Origin: Vitreimonas flagellata
GTDB taxonomy: Bacteria > Pseudomonadota > Alphaproteobacteria > Caulobacterales > Aquidulcibacteraceae
Assembly: GCF_004634425.1 (NCBI RefSeq)
Contig: NZ_SBJL01000001.1
Coordinates: 1,275,001 to 1,339,000, forward strand
Length of the DNA stretch: 64,000 nt
Reading direction: 5' to 3'
Position numbers and translations under genes: made by a program. Positions 55,093 to 63,998 of the stretch are shown piece by piece (the first letter of the stretch is position 1; every line of letters starts with the position of its first letter). The notes beneath the pieces were generated by a model. It made no database searches, had not been told where the DNA came from, and saw nothing but the letters and a program-made list of their open reading frames with translations.

Positions 55093-55656
55093 ATGGAAGC
55101 ACTCTGGATTTCGACGGGGATCGTCGCGCTCGCCGAGATTGGCGACAAAACCCAATTGCTCGCCATCGTGCTCGCCGCGCGTTTTCGCAAACCCTGGCCG
55201 ATCATCGCCGGCATCTTCGTCGCCACATTGCTGAACCACGCCGCCGCCGCCGGCCTCGGCTTCATCATCGCGCAATGGCTGAGCGGCCACATCTTTCGCA
55301 TCGCCGTCGGCGTCAGCTTCATCGCGATGGCGGCGTGGGCTTTGATTCCGGACAAGGAAGACGATCGCGCTGAGAAGACCAACGCCGGCGGCGTTTTCCT
55401 CACCACGCTTGTCGCGTTCTTCCTGGTCGAGATCGGAGACAAGACGCAGATCGCGACGTCGCTGCTCGCCGCCCGCTATCAGGAGCTCGCGCTGGTCACC
55501 GCAGGCACCACGCTCGGCATGATGCTCGCCAACGTGCCGGCTGTGTTCCTGGGCGAAGCCGTCACGAAGATCGTGCCGCTGAGCTACGTGCGTATCGCCG
55601 CAGCACTCGTCTTCGCCGCGATCGGCGCCTGGGTGGTCATCGCGACGCTGATGTAG
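55093..55656 (+). CDS. TMEM165/GDT1 family (UPF0016) manganese transporter
   Basis: A 187-residue protein with six membrane helices in two repeats. Each repeat has the family motif E-x-G-D-K-T: ALAEIGDKTQLLAIVLAAR near residue 11 and FLVEIGDKTQIATSLLAAR near 115. Family members export Mn2+ (MneA in Vibrio cholerae) or move Mn/Ca in eukaryotic Golgi. The Mn riboswitch upstream makes Mn2+ export very likely. I chose the ATG at 55093, after the riboswitch; a longer frame would run back into the structured RNA. Confidence 0.95.
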   Translation: MEALWISTGIVALAEIGDKTQLLAIVLAARFRKPWPIIAGIFVATLLNHAAAAGLGFIIAQWLSGHIFRIAVGVSFIAMAAWALIPDKEDDRAEKTNAGGVFLTTLVAFFLVEIGDKTQIATSLLAARYQELALVTAGTTLGMMLANVPAVFLGEAVTKIVPLSYVRIAAALVFAAIGAWVVIATLM

Positions 55657-55657
55657 C

Positions 55658-55782
55658 CATGCTCCCTACCTCGTGGGGAGCTGTCGAGCGCAGCGAGACT
55701 GAGGGGTGCGTGCTCAGTCAACAACTCGCCCCTCCGCTTCGCGCTGCGCGCTCAGCACCTCCCCACGTAGCGGGGAGGACAG
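55658..55782. repeat. extragenic palindromic element (type D, close to type B)
   Basis: It begins CATGCTCCC and pairs it with GGGGAGCTGT, as does the element at 37025; both continue with an AGCGC-GCGA-GACTGAGGGG core. The right end has a CCTCCCC / GGGGAGG hairpin. It lies between two convergent genes. Confidence 0.85.
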
Positions 55783-55789
55783 AACGGTC

Positions 55790-57313
55790 TTACTCCGCCG
55801 CCTGCTTCGCGGCGTTGTTCGCTTCCGGCTTCCAGCGCAGCTTGGGCGAGCGCGCGGCGCGCGTGTCGTCGAGACGGCGCATCGGGGCCAATCGCGGCGC
55901 TTGCTTGAAGAACTCGACCTCGCCCGCGTTCACACGCTCAGCCAGCGCGATCATCACATCGGCAAAGCGATCGAGTTCTCGCTTCGGCTCTGTTTCGGTC
56001 GGCTCGATCAACATCGCGCCATGCACGACGAGCGGGAAATACGTCGTGAACGGGTGATAACCCTCGTCCAGCAACGCCTTCGCCATATCGATCGTCTCGA
56101 CCCCCTTCGGCTTGATCGAGCTATCGTCCAGCAGCACTTCGTGCATGCACGGGCGCTCGCCGAATGGCGCGTTGAAATGCGGCTTCAAGCGCGCCAGCAG
56201 ATAATTCGCGTTCAACACCGCGTCTTCCGCGACCTGGCGCAGACCATCGCTGCCGTGGCTCATCATGTAGGTGAGCGCGCGCGTGAACATGCCCATCTGG
56301 CCGTGGAAGGCGCACATGCGTCCGAAGGCCTTCGTACCGTCGCTCTGCTCACGCAATTCACGCACTTCGCCGCGCTTCACGATATGCGGCACCGGTGCGA
56401 ACGGTGCGAGCGCTGCGGAGAGCACAGTCGGGCCGGCGCCGGGCCCGCCGCCGCCGTGCGGCGTCGAGAACGTCTTGTGCAGATTGATGTGCATCGCATC
56501 GACGCCAAGATCACCCGGACGCACCTTGCCCACGATCGCGTTGTAATTGGCGCCGTCGCAATAGAAATAGCCGCCCGCTTCGTGGATCGCGTCGGCAATG
56601 CGCTTGATCTCCGGCTCGAACAAACCGCACGTGTTCGGGTTCGTCATCATGATGCCGGCCACATCCGGCCCAAGCTTGGCGACCACGTCATCCAGATGCA
56701 CGCGCCCATCATCGCGCGCCGGGATTTCATCGACGATGAAGCCCGCCGCCACCGCCGTCGCCGGGTTGGTGCCGTGCGCGCTTTCGGGCACCAGCACGCG
56801 CTTGCGCGTCTCCGCTTCACCACGCGCTTCAAGTGCGGCCTTGATCGCCAGCATGCCGCAGAATTCGCCATGCGCGCCGGCCTTCGGCGAGAGCGCCACG
56901 GCCGGCATACCGGTCAATTCCATCAGCCAATGCGCCAGCTCATCCATCAATTCGAGCGCGCCTTGGATCGTGGACGTGGGTTGCAGCGGATGCAGATCAG
57001 CGAAGCCTTCAAAGCGCGCCGCGCGCTCATTCAAGCGCGGGTTGTGCTTCATCGTGCACGAGCCGAGCGGGAAGAGGCCAAGATCGATCGCGTAATTCTT
57101 TTGGCTCAAGCGCACGAAATGGCGCAACGTCTCGGGCTCCGAGAAGCCTGGCAGATCGAGCGCCGCTTTACGGCCTAAGCCGCCCAGCTTCTCGTACTTG
57201 CCGCCCTTCGGCTCGGGCAGATCAACGCCCGTGCCGGTCGCGTGCCCGGATTCAAAGATCAACGACTCGGCCTGTTGCAGACCCTTGTTGCCGGATGTGG
57301 TTTCGTAGCTCAT
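55790..57313 (-). CDS. gcvPB: glycine dehydrogenase (decarboxylating) subunit 2
   Basis: A 507-residue C-terminal half of the split P-protein. The PLP-binding Lys is K280 in [21 protein letters not shown]. With subunit 1 it decarboxylates glycine and passes the aminomethyl group to the H-protein lipoyl arm. The start overlaps the gcvPA stop (ATGA). The C-terminal region after about 470 is basic and probably flexible. Confidence 0.96.
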   Translation of the reverse strand: MSYETTSGNKGLQQAESLIFESGHATGTGVDLPEPKGGKYEKLGGLGRKAALDLPGFSEPETLRHFVRLSQKNYAIDLGLFPLGSCTMKHNPRLNERAARFEGFADLHPLQPTSTIQGALELMDELAHWLMELTGMPAVALSPKAGAHGEFCGMLAIKAALEARGEAETRKRVLVPESAHGTNPATAVAAGFIVDEIPARDDGRVHLDDVVAKLGPDVAGIMMTNPNTCGLFEPEIKRIADAIHEAGGYFYCDGANYNAIVGKVRPGDLGVDAMHINLHKTFSTPHGGGGPGAGPTVLSAALAPFAPVPHIVKRGEVRELREQSDGTKAFGRMCAFHGQMGMFTRALTYMMSHGSDGLRQVAEDAVLNANYLLARLKPHFNAPFGERPCMHEVLLDDSSIKPKGVETIDMAKALLDEGYHPFTTYFPLVVHGAMLIEPTETEPKRELDRFADVMIALAERVNAGEVEFFKQAPRLAPMRRLDDTRAARSPKLRWKPEANNAAKQAAE

Positions 57314-58656
57314 TGGGCGAGCACCTTCTTCAGCGCATCAGCGTACGTCGCGATGTCGTCGTGCGTGTTCATTTCCGTGGCGCAGGTGATCAGCACGTCA
57401 TCCATGCCCGCCTTCGGATCGAGGCGGCTCATGGCGACGCCCGCGATCACCCCCTTCGCGACCAATGAATCGACCACGCCTTGCGCCGGCTTCGGCAAGC
57501 GCACCGCGATCTCATTGTAGAAGCGCGTCGTCAGCACCTCGACGCCGGGCGCCGCGCCCAGCGCATAGGCCAGTTGCGTCGCCTTCTCGTGATTGAGCGC
57601 CGCCAACTGGCGCAGGCCCTTCTCGCCCAAGAGCGTCATGTGGATCGTCCACGCAAGCTGGCAGAGGCCTGAATTGGTGCAGATGTTCGACGTCGCCTTC
57701 TCGCGGCGAATATGTTGCTCGCGCGTCGAGAGCGTCAGCACAAAGCCGCGCTTGCCGTCGGCATCCAGCGTTTCGCCCGCTACGCGGCCAGGCATTTGGC
57801 GCAGATATTTTTCCTTCACGGTGAAGAGGCCCACATAAGGGCCCCCGAAGTTCAGCGCATTGCCGATCGATTGCCCCTCGCCGCAGACGATGTCCGCGCC
57901 ATAGGCGCCGCCCGGCTCGATCAAGCCGAACGCCGTGCATTCGGTAAATGTCGCCACCATCAACGCGCCCGCGCCGTGTGCGGCTTCGCGGATCTTGGTG
58001 AGATCGGTAATCGTGCCGAACAAGTTCGGCGATTGCACGATCACGGCGGCGACATCCGCGCCTAATTCGCCAACGACCGCCGCTTCGTCATCTATCGCCG
58101 CCGGCAGCGCCACGATCTCCAAGCCCAAAGCTTCGCATGCCGTGCGCGCCGTATCGATATAGTGCGGGTGCACGCCGCCGGAGAAGACGATCTTCTTCCG
58201 CTTGGTGACGCGCGCGGCCATCATCGCCGCTTCCGCGCACGCGGTGGAGCCGTCATACATCGAGGCATTCGACACCTCCATGTTGAGCAAAGTCGCGACT
58301 TGGCTCTGGAATTCGTAGAGCGCTTGCAGCGTGCCTTGCGCGATTTCCGGCTGGTACGGCGTGTAGGCGGTCAGGAATTCGCTGCGCTGAATGAGGTGAT
58401 CCACACTCGCCGGCACGTGATGGCGATAGGCGCCCGCGCCGAGGAAGAACGCCGTGCGACCCGCAGGCGTATTCTTCTCCGCCAGGCGCTGCATGTGGCG
58501 ATGCACTTCGATCTCGCCCTGCGCGCGCGGCAGATCGACCAAATCCTTCAGTAACGCGCCCTTCGGCACATCGACAAAAAGCTCATCGATCGATGTCGCA
58601 CCAATGACGCTCAGCATTTGCTGGCGGTCAGCGTCGGTGAGTGGGAGGTAACGCAT
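57310..58656 (-). CDS. gcvPA: glycine dehydrogenase (decarboxylating) subunit 1
   Basis: A 448-residue N-terminal half of the split P-protein ([15 protein letters not shown]..., [56 protein letters not shown]). It works as a heterotetramer with GcvPB. I chose the ATG at 58654-58656, which shares one base with the gcvH stop (TGATG) and follows GGAG; the TTG just upstream is not needed. Confidence 0.96.
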   Translation of the reverse strand: MRYLPLTDADRQQMLSVIGATSIDELFVDVPKGALLKDLVDLPRAQGEIEVHRHMQRLAEKNTPAGRTAFFLGAGAYRHHVPASVDHLIQRSEFLTAYTPYQPEIAQGTLQALYEFQSQVATLLNMEVSNASMYDGSTACAEAAMMAARVTKRKKIVFSGGVHPHYIDTARTACEALGLEIVALPAAIDDEAAVVGELGADVAAVIVQSPNLFGTITDLTKIREAAHGAGALMVATFTECTAFGLIEPGGAYGADIVCGEGQSIGNALNFGGPYVGLFTVKEKYLRQMPGRVAGETLDADGKRGFVLTLSTREQHIRREKATSNICTNSGLCQLAWTIHMTLLGEKGLRQLAALNHEKATQLAYALGAAPGVEVLTTRFYNEIAVRLPKPAQGVVDSLVAKGVIAGVAMSRLDPKAGMDDVLITCATEMNTHDDIATYADALKKVLAQ

Positions 58657-59030
58657 CAAAGACCCTTCACGTAATCGGCGTACGCGGCTTCATCCATCAG
58701 CGCATCGAACTCGGCCTTGTTCGCGATCTTCAGTTTCACGAACCAGCCGTCGGCTTGCGGCGCGTCATTGATGATCTGCCAATTCTCGCCTTTGATTTCG
58801 GCGTTCGCATCCACGATCTCGCCCGAGATCGGCGCGTACACGTCCGACGCCGTCTTCGCACTTTCGACCACGGCCATGTCCGCGCCCTGCGCGAAGCTCG
58901 CGCCAACCGCCGGCAGCTCGGCGTACACGACATCGCCCAATTGCTCGGCGGCGTAGGTGCTGATGCCCACCGTGGCGACATCGCCCTCAAGCCGCACCCA
59001 TTCGTGATCCTTGGTGTAACGCGTCGTCAT
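58656..59030 (-). CDS. gcvH: glycine cleavage system H protein
   Basis: A 124-residue lipoyl carrier. The lipoylated Lys is K59 in [17 protein letters not shown]. The start [12 protein letters not shown] at 59028-59030 is typical, with a GGGGAAG ribosome site. It lies between gcvT and gcvPA in the operon. Confidence 0.97.
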   Translation of the reverse strand: MTTRYTKDHEWVRLEGDVATVGISTYAAEQLGDVVYAELPAVGASFAQGADMAVVESAKTASDVYAPISGEIVDANAEIKGENWQIINDAPQADGWFVKLKIANKAEFDALMDEAAYADYVKGL

Positions 59031-59041
59031 GTGACTTCCCC

Positions 59042-60205
59042 TCAAGCCTTCTGCGGGCGGTGATATTTGTGCGGCACGAACGGCAGCGGAACGATCGTTG
59101 CCGGGCGCGCTTGGCCACGGATGATGAGATCGATTCCCGCGCCGAGTTCAGCGAATTCGGCATCGACGTAGCCGATCGAAATCGGTGCATTCAAAACAGG
59201 CGAGAAGCCGCCGCTGGTGACAATGCCAACGCTCTTGCCGCCCGCTTGGATTTCCACACCCTCACGCGCCGGCGCGCGATCATTGGGGCGAATGCCGACG
59301 CGCTTGCGCTTCGGCCCATTCGCGAGTTCGGCGGCAATCCGCGCCGCGCCCGGAAAATCCTTCGCCTCGCGGCGGCGCTTCTGGATCGTCCACGCCAAAT
59401 CCGCCTCGATCGGCGATGTTGTCGGATCGAGATCATGCCCGTAAAGGCAAAGCCCAGCTTCCAGACGCAACGAATCCCGCGCGCCCAAGCCAATCGGTTT
59501 CACTTCCGGATGCGCCAGCAACGCGTTCGCCAAATCTGTCGCGTGCTCCGCCCGCACCAAAATTTCGTAACCGTCTTCGCCCGTATAGCCAGACCGCGTC
59601 ACCGTGAGCCGGCCGAACACGTCATAGCGCTTCACGCTCATAAAGCTCATCTCGGCCAAAGCAGGATCGATCACAGCCGCCGCCACCACCTGCGCGCTCG
59701 GCCCCTGCAGCGCGAGCAAGCAGCGATCATCGGCGCGCACCAGATTGGCTTCGCCCTTGGTCGCTTCCTCGATCAGCGCCCAATCCTGGTGCTTACAGCC
59801 GGCATTGACGACGATGTAGAGATCGCCCGCCGCACCTGGCTCGGCCGGTCGCGCGATCATCAGATCATCCAACACGCCGCCTTCGGCATTGGTGATCATC
59901 GTGTAGCGAACCTGGCCCGGCTTTAGGCCCTGGATGTCGGCCGGCACGAGGCGCTCAATCAAGGACGCAACCTTCTTGTGCGCCGCATCGCCCTCAAGCC
60001 CATGGCCCTTCGGCAAAGCAAAAAAGCTCGGCCCCATATGCGAGACATCGAACAGGCCCGCGTGGCTCCGCGTCCAAGTGTGCTCGGCAATCAGGCCTTC
60101 GAATTGCAGCGGCATGTCGTAGCCGGCGAAATCGCCAAACTTCGAGGTGCGCGCGCGCCAAAGCGCATCTAGCGGCAGCTTCTTCGGTGTTCCGGCTTCG
60201 GCCAT
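59042..60205 (-). CDS. gcvT: glycine cleavage system T protein (aminomethyltransferase)
   Basis: A 387-residue folate-binding protein. N-terminal motifs FGDFAGYDMPLQF and HAGLFDVSHMG, the RSGYTGEDGYEI motif with the Glu that contacts the folate pterin, GLGARDSLRLEAGLCLYGHD, and the C-terminal GCV_T barrel (about 285-380) are intact. It transfers the one-carbon unit to tetrahydrofolate and releases ammonia. It is first in the gcvT-H-PA-PB operon, behind the tandem glycine riboswitch. Confidence 0.97.
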   Translation of the reverse strand: MAEAGTPKKLPLDALWRARTSKFGDFAGYDMPLQFEGLIAEHTWTRSHAGLFDVSHMGPSFFALPKGHGLEGDAAHKKVASLIERLVPADIQGLKPGQVRYTMITNAEGGVLDDLMIARPAEPGAAGDLYIVVNAGCKHQDWALIEEATKGEANLVRADDRCLLALQGPSAQVVAAAVIDPALAEMSFMSVKRYDVFGRLTVTRSGYTGEDGYEILVRAEHATDLANALLAHPEVKPIGLGARDSLRLEAGLCLYGHDLDPTTSPIEADLAWTIQKRRREAKDFPGAARIAAELANGPKRKRVGIRPNDRAPAREGVEIQAGGKSVGIVTSGGFSPVLNAPISIGYVDAEFAELGAGIDLIIRGQARPATIVPLPFVPHKYHRPQKA

Positions 60206-60244
60206 TGTGCTTCCCAGGATTGCGCGGCGCGCGCACGCTCTCGC

Positions 60245-60445
60245 GTGGCGGCCCCCGCTGTCCTGGCGCCTGAGAGATTCACCGCATCTGGTTCGCGGCT
60301 TACTCCGTCGGCGGCAGCTCTACCCAAAGAGCTGCGCTTTCCAGCGTGTTCATCCCCCCGCGGTCCGGTTCCCTGAGAGTTTCCGGGGCGGTTGCTCCTT
60401 CGGGGGCGGCATCTTTGGCCGCGCTCTCCCACGGGGTTCGCTTGT
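60245..60445 (-). promoter_or_regulatory. tandem glycine riboswitch
   Basis: Read on the minus strand, aptamer 1 has GGGAGAGCGCGG (near 60430), CGAAGGAGCAACCGCC and AAACTCTCAGG; aptamer 2 has GCTGGAAAGC (60346-60337), ACGGAGTAAGCCGC and GAATCTCTCAGGCGCC, and ends with a GGACAGCGGGGG-like stretch before gcvT. The linker is short. The class binds glycine and turns the cleavage operon on when glycine is abundant. About 40 bp lie between it and the gcvT start. Confidence 0.95.
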
Positions 60446-60659
60446 GTGACCGGTATCGGGGCGACTCAGCGTCGGCCCGCTCCGTTAAGCCGGAAACTGG
60501 TCGCGCGCCTGGCCGGAGTCAATTGCGACAAGCGGCCGATAAAGGCGGATTCCCACTTCGTTCGCGCAAGATCGCGCACCGGGTGTGCAGCACCTTACTC
60601 ACAAGTCCAATCTGGCGGCCTTTTCGCCTGACTGAGCGTCGACGTTCCAGGGACGTTCG

Positions 60660-61406
60660 TCAGCCGAACCAAAGCAGCGCTTCGCCACGGAGAATGGCTT
60701 CAGCCTCGGGCGTGTATTTGTCTTTCGACGTTTCGCTTGGATGCAGATTGAGCCCGCGCAGAATTTGCGTCGGCGCGCGTGATCCTTTTCGCGCACGCAC
60801 AATAACGCGACGCGCGTTCTCGTTGGCGTTTGGATAGACCGGCAGCACCTCGACGCCGCCGAGCCGCCCCTCAAGCGCCTGCAGAATTTCTCCCAGGCGA
60901 TGAGCGCGATGAATGAGCGTCAGCGTCGCCTGCGCGCGCATGCGGTTGGACCAGACCTTGATCCAATCTCCTAAAGGGCGATCCGCGAGATAGGCGGCGC
61001 GCTTGCCCTCCGCCGGCTCGCGCCCTTCGCCGGGCGTGTCATAGGGCGGATTGAAGAAGACGTGATCGAACAAGCCGTAATCCGCGGCCCCATCAAGCGC
61101 GTCGCCTTCGATAATCTGCACGCGAAGCGCCGCAGCATTGATCTCGACATTCTGCCGCGCAGCGTCGGCGAACAAAGCGTCGCGCTCAATGCCAACGAAC
61201 GTGACGCCGCCCTCATGTCGCGCCGCTACCGCCAGCAGCGCCGCCGCCACGCCGCAGCACGGCTCCACAACGCGCGCGCCCTCTGCAATCACACGCGGCA
61301 AACTCGTCGCCAACAAAAGCGTATCGACGTTGACGCGATAGCCGCGCGCGGGTTGGCGTATGCGCACCCGCCCGCCCAAAATCGCGTCTTCCGTCAGTTC
61401 CGTCAC
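60660..61406 (-). CDS. TrmN6-like tRNA/N6-adenine methyltransferase
   Basis: A 248-residue class I methyltransferase with an N-terminal VRIRQPARGYRVNVDTLLLA region, AdoMet motif VVEPCCGVAAALLAVAAR (where the usual DxGxG is EPCCG) and catalytic FFNPPYDTPG. The order and NPPY match TrmN6 (YfiC), which modifies adenine 37 of tRNA1-Val. Related enzymes modify other RNAs or proteins, so the target is inferred. I chose a GTG start at 61404-61406 because it has AGGA 7 bp upstream; TTG at 61412 is an alternative. It is divergent from the polyprenyl synthase gene. Confidence 0.87.
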   Translation of the reverse strand: MTELTEDAILGGRVRIRQPARGYRVNVDTLLLATSLPRVIAEGARVVEPCCGVAAALLAVAARHEGGVTFVGIERDALFADAARQNVEINAAALRVQIIEGDALDGAADYGLFDHVFFNPPYDTPGEGREPAEGKRAAYLADRPLGDWIKVWSNRMRAQATLTLIHRAHRLGEILQALEGRLGGVEVLPVYPNANENARRVIVRARKGSRAPTQILRGLNLHPSETSKDKYTPEAEAILRGEALLWFG

Positions 61407-61512
61407 AAGCAAATCCTATGCGACCCTTGGGCGCTGCGGCGGGAACCCAGCTTGACCGGCGCCCCCGGTCCTACCATCGTCCGGCCTCCTTTGAGGTCAA
61501 GCGGAGAGGCAA

Positions 61513-62529
61513 TTGGGACCGGCGGTCGGACCTGCCAAACAAGCCGCCGGCGCACCGCACGCGGTCGACCGGTTGGCCGCGCTTTTGGCCGATGATTTGG
61601 CCGCCGTCGATGTGCTGATCCATCAGCACATGGCGAGCCCGGTTGGCGTCATTCCGAACCTCGCCGCGCACCTGATCGATGCTGGCGGCAAGCGCATACG
61701 CCCTCTGATCACACTCGCTGCAGCGCGTCTGCTTGGCGGTGGCGGCGACGGCGCGCGCAAGCTCGCGACCGCTGTCGAGTTCGTGCATTCCGCTACGCTG
61801 CTGCATGACGATGTCGTCGATCTCTCCAACATGCGGCGCGGCAAGAAGGCCGCGAATTTGATCTGGGGGAATTCGGCGAGCGTGCTCGTCGGCGATTTCC
61901 TGTTCGCGCGCTCGTTTACGCTCATGGTCGAAACCGGCGACATCCAAGTACTCGATATTCTCTCGCGCGCCGCCTGCGTCATCGCCGAAGGCGAAGTCAT
62001 GCAGCTCGCCGCCGCCAACGACGCCGAGACCACACGCGAACGCTACCTCGACATTATCGCCGCCAAGACGGCGGCGCTCTTCGCTGCTGCCGGCAAAGCT
62101 GGCGCTGTGGTCGCCGGTCGCCCAGGCGCGGAAGCGAGCGCGCTTGAAACGTACGGCCGCGAACTTGGCCTCGCGTTCCAGCTCGTTGACGACGCGCTCG
62201 ATTATGGCGGGCTCTCGGCCACGATGGGCAAGAACGCCGGCGACGATTTCCGCGAAGGCAAAGTTACGCTGCCGCTTGTGTTCGCGCGCGAAGCCGGCGA
62301 CGAGAGCGAGCGCACCTTCTGGCGCCGCGTCATCAGCGGCGAACGCACCGACGACGACTTCCACCGCGCCGTCGCCCTCATCCGCCGTCACGACGGCATC
62401 GCGCTCACGCTGCAGGCCGCCCGCGACCACGCCGCCCGCGCCAAACAGGCGCTCGAAATCCTTCCCACCAACGCCTACCGCGAAGCGCTCGCCGATCTGC
62501 CGGACTTCGTGGTCGAACGCGCGTACTAA
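61513..62529 (+). CDS. polyprenyl diphosphate synthase
   Basis: A 338-residue trans-isoprenyl diphosphate synthase. The first Asp-rich motif is LLHDDVVDLSNMRRG and the second FQLVDDALDYGG; GGKRIRPLITL is the IPP-binding segment. The motif types fit a long-chain (octa- or decaprenyl) synthase for ubiquinone, consistent with alphaproteobacteria, but chain length cannot be read reliably. The start is TTG with GGAGAGG upstream; the ATG next in frame lies near residue 41, inside the conserved part. It overlaps the convergent VOC gene by 4 bp. Confidence 0.93.
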   Translation: MGPAVGPAKQAAGAPHAVDRLAALLADDLAAVDVLIHQHMASPVGVIPNLAAHLIDAGGKRIRPLITLAAARLLGGGGDGARKLATAVEFVHSATLLHDDVVDLSNMRRGKKAANLIWGNSASVLVGDFLFARSFTLMVETGDIQVLDILSRAACVIAEGEVMQLAAANDAETTRERYLDIIAAKTAALFAAAGKAGAVVAGRPGAEASALETYGRELGLAFQLVDDALDYGGLSATMGKNAGDDFREGKVTLPLVFAREAGDESERTFWRRVISGERTDDDFHRAVALIRRHDGIALTLQAARDHAARAKQALEILPTNAYREALADLPDFVVERAY

Positions 62530-62894
62530 GTCGCGTTCAATTGGTGCAGCAAAATCGAATTGCCTTCGCTATCGAGGCACACCGCCATCCGGCAATGCGG
62601 GCCGTGGATGACGTCGCTGCGAAACTCGACGTTCTGCGCTTTGAGATCAGCCATCAGCTTGTCGAGATCCTCAACCTCAAACGCGATTGTGCCGCCCGCC
62701 TTCGCGCTCGGCGCCTCATCAGTAAAATTCGTCAGCGCCATGCAGCCGCCGCCAGGTAGATCATATTCGATCCACCACTTGTCGCCCTGATTGCCGTGGC
62801 TGCCGAGTTTCAAACCAAGCTTGTTCTCATAAAATTCACGCGCCCGCGACGCGTCTTGGATCGGGTACATGGTGAAGGCGATCTTCTTCAGCAT
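62526..62894 (-). CDS. VOC (glyoxalase-like) family protein
   Basis: A 122-residue vicinal-oxygen-chelate fold protein with two beta-alpha-beta repeats (IAFTMYPIQDASRAREFYENKLGL and GGTIAFEVEDLDKLMADLKAQ, then CLDSEGNSILLHQL). The metal ligand set of glyoxalase I is only partly evident. Function unknown; members include dioxygenases, resistance proteins and isomerases. It is last in the ArsR-AHSA1-VOC operon. Confidence 0.88.
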   Translation of the reverse strand: MLKKIAFTMYPIQDASRAREFYENKLGLKLGSHGNQGDKWWIEYDLPGGGCMALTNFTDEAPSAKAGGTIAFEVEDLDKLMADLKAQNVEFRSDVIHGPHCRMAVCLDSEGNSILLHQLNAT

Positions 62895-62909
62895 ACTACG
62901 CTCCCAAAC

Positions 62910-63413
62910 TCACGCGGCCTCGGCTTTGAACCTCTCGTCCAGACGCACGTAGCCCATCTCCATGCCATCGGTCATGCCGGTCGAGACGGCGCCGTCGCGG
63001 ATGTCTTTGGAGGCGAACAGCATCGTCACGGTCAGCGTGGTCACGCCATTTGCTTCAACGAACTCAGACGTGATGATGGCAGGCTCGCTCGAATCCATCG
63101 CACCGCCGACATCGCCTGGATCATAATGCTCGGCATGCACGAGCTTCGAAGGCGCGTTCACGTGCTTGAATTCGCCGAAGAAGCCGAATTCCTTGCCGTC
63201 CTCATCGCTGCGCCAGCGCCAACGATACCTACCGCCTTCGCGCACATCCATCTCGCAAAGAGGCATCGACCAACCGGGCGGGCCCAGCATCCATTTCTGA
63301 ATCAACGCAGGTTTCGTGTGCGCGTCCCACACCAATTGGCGCGGCGCGTTGAAGCTGCGCACGACGCGCACCTCGCGATCGCTTGGCAGCGTGACTTCGA
63401 GGGCCTTGGGCAT
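62910..63413 (-). CDS. SRPBCC/AHSA1 family protein
   Basis: A 167-residue protein of the AHSA1 (activator of Hsp90 ATPase homologue) branch of the START/SRPBCC fold: SFNAPRQLVWDAHTKPALIQKWMLGPPGWSMPLCEMDVREGGRYRW at the start and a C-terminal helix with MTDGMEMGYVRLDERFK. Such proteins form a hydrophobic pocket; many are co-encoded with an ArsR regulator, as here (72 bp downstream of it). Role unknown. Confidence 0.92.
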   Translation of the reverse strand: MPKALEVTLPSDREVRVVRSFNAPRQLVWDAHTKPALIQKWMLGPPGWSMPLCEMDVREGGRYRWRWRSDEDGKEFGFFGEFKHVNAPSKLVHAEHYDPGDVGGAMDSSEPAIITSEFVEANGVTTLTVTMLFASKDIRDGAVSTGMTDGMEMGYVRLDERFKAEAA

Positions 63414-63485
63414 TTCGCTCTCCTTGGATTGTGTGTTGGGCCGTCGTTCGAGGAACGATTGGCCGGGGGGCGCACCGACAATGCG

Positions 63486-63842
63486 CTAGTCTTTTCTTCG
63501 CTTACGCTTGGCGGGCTTGGCTTGAAGCTCCTCAAGCAAAGCATCGAGGCGCTCATAATTCGCGGCCCAGATCTCGCGATAGCGCTCAATCCAATCCACG
63601 GCCTCTTCCAATGGCTTAATCTCAAGCTTGCGCGGCCTGCGTTGCGCGTCTTGGCCAATCGAAATCAGCCCCGCGCGCTCCAGGACTTTGAGATGTTTAG
63701 ATATGGCCGGTTGGCTCATCGCGAACGGTTCAGCGAGTTCGGCGACCGACGCCTCTCCCGTCGCCAACCGCGCCAAAATTGCGCGCCGCGTTGGGTCGGC
63801 CAGCGCTGCAAAGGTTGCATCAAGAGCGGTCGCTTTTTGCAT
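63486..63842 (-). CDS. ArsR family transcriptional regulator
   Basis: A 118-residue winged-helix repressor: LADPTRRAILARLATGEASVAELAEPFAMSQPAISKHLKVLERAGLIS spans the DNA-binding part, with recognition helix SQPAISKHLKVLE. No CxC metal site is present, so it is not an arsenic or metal sensor of the standard type. The C-terminal tail is basic (KPAKRKRRKD). I chose the ATG at 63840-63842; a longer frame passes through the operator. It is first in the ArsR-AHSA1-VOC operon. Confidence 0.92.
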   Translation of the reverse strand: MQKATALDATFAALADPTRRAILARLATGEASVAELAEPFAMSQPAISKHLKVLERAGLISIGQDAQRRPRKLEIKPLEEAVDWIERYREIWAANYERLDALLEELQAKPAKRKRRKD

Positions 63843-63856
63843 AACCCTTTGGTTAT
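63841..63856 (-). promoter_or_regulatory. ArsR operator overlapping the start codon
   Basis: ATAACC (63841-63846) and GGTTAT (63851-63856) are a perfect inverted repeat with a CTTT spacer, followed by an AT-rich TATATATAAA tract that would hold the -10 box. The repeat overlaps the first two bases of the regulator's start codon and is the likely site of self-repression. Confidence 0.65.
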
Positions 63857-63899
63857 ATATAAAGGCGCACGGCGTCAATCGTAATTTGGCATCCGACTT

Positions 63900-63998
63900 C
63901 TAGGGATCGATGAGCCCGCGCTCGCGCGCCCAATTGTGCGTATAGGCAGAGAGAATGATTGCCAGCAGAACGAGACCAGCAAGCGCGATCCACTCCGC
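63900..63998 (-). CDS. C-terminal end of a membrane protein (5' end outside window)
   Basis: On the minus strand, the frame is open from the right edge to a TAG at 63902-63900. The 32 visible residues are AEWIALAGLVLLAIILSAY then THNWARERGLIDP, one hydrophobic helix and a charged tail. The family cannot be told from this fragment. Confidence 0.5.
   Translation of the reverse strand, partial: AEWIALAGLVLLAIILSAYTHNWARERGLIDP

Noticed and set aside
55706-57178. A 490-residue plus-strand frame opposite gcvPB
   Set aside because: It begins in a palindromic element and runs antisense to a gene with intact PLP motifs.
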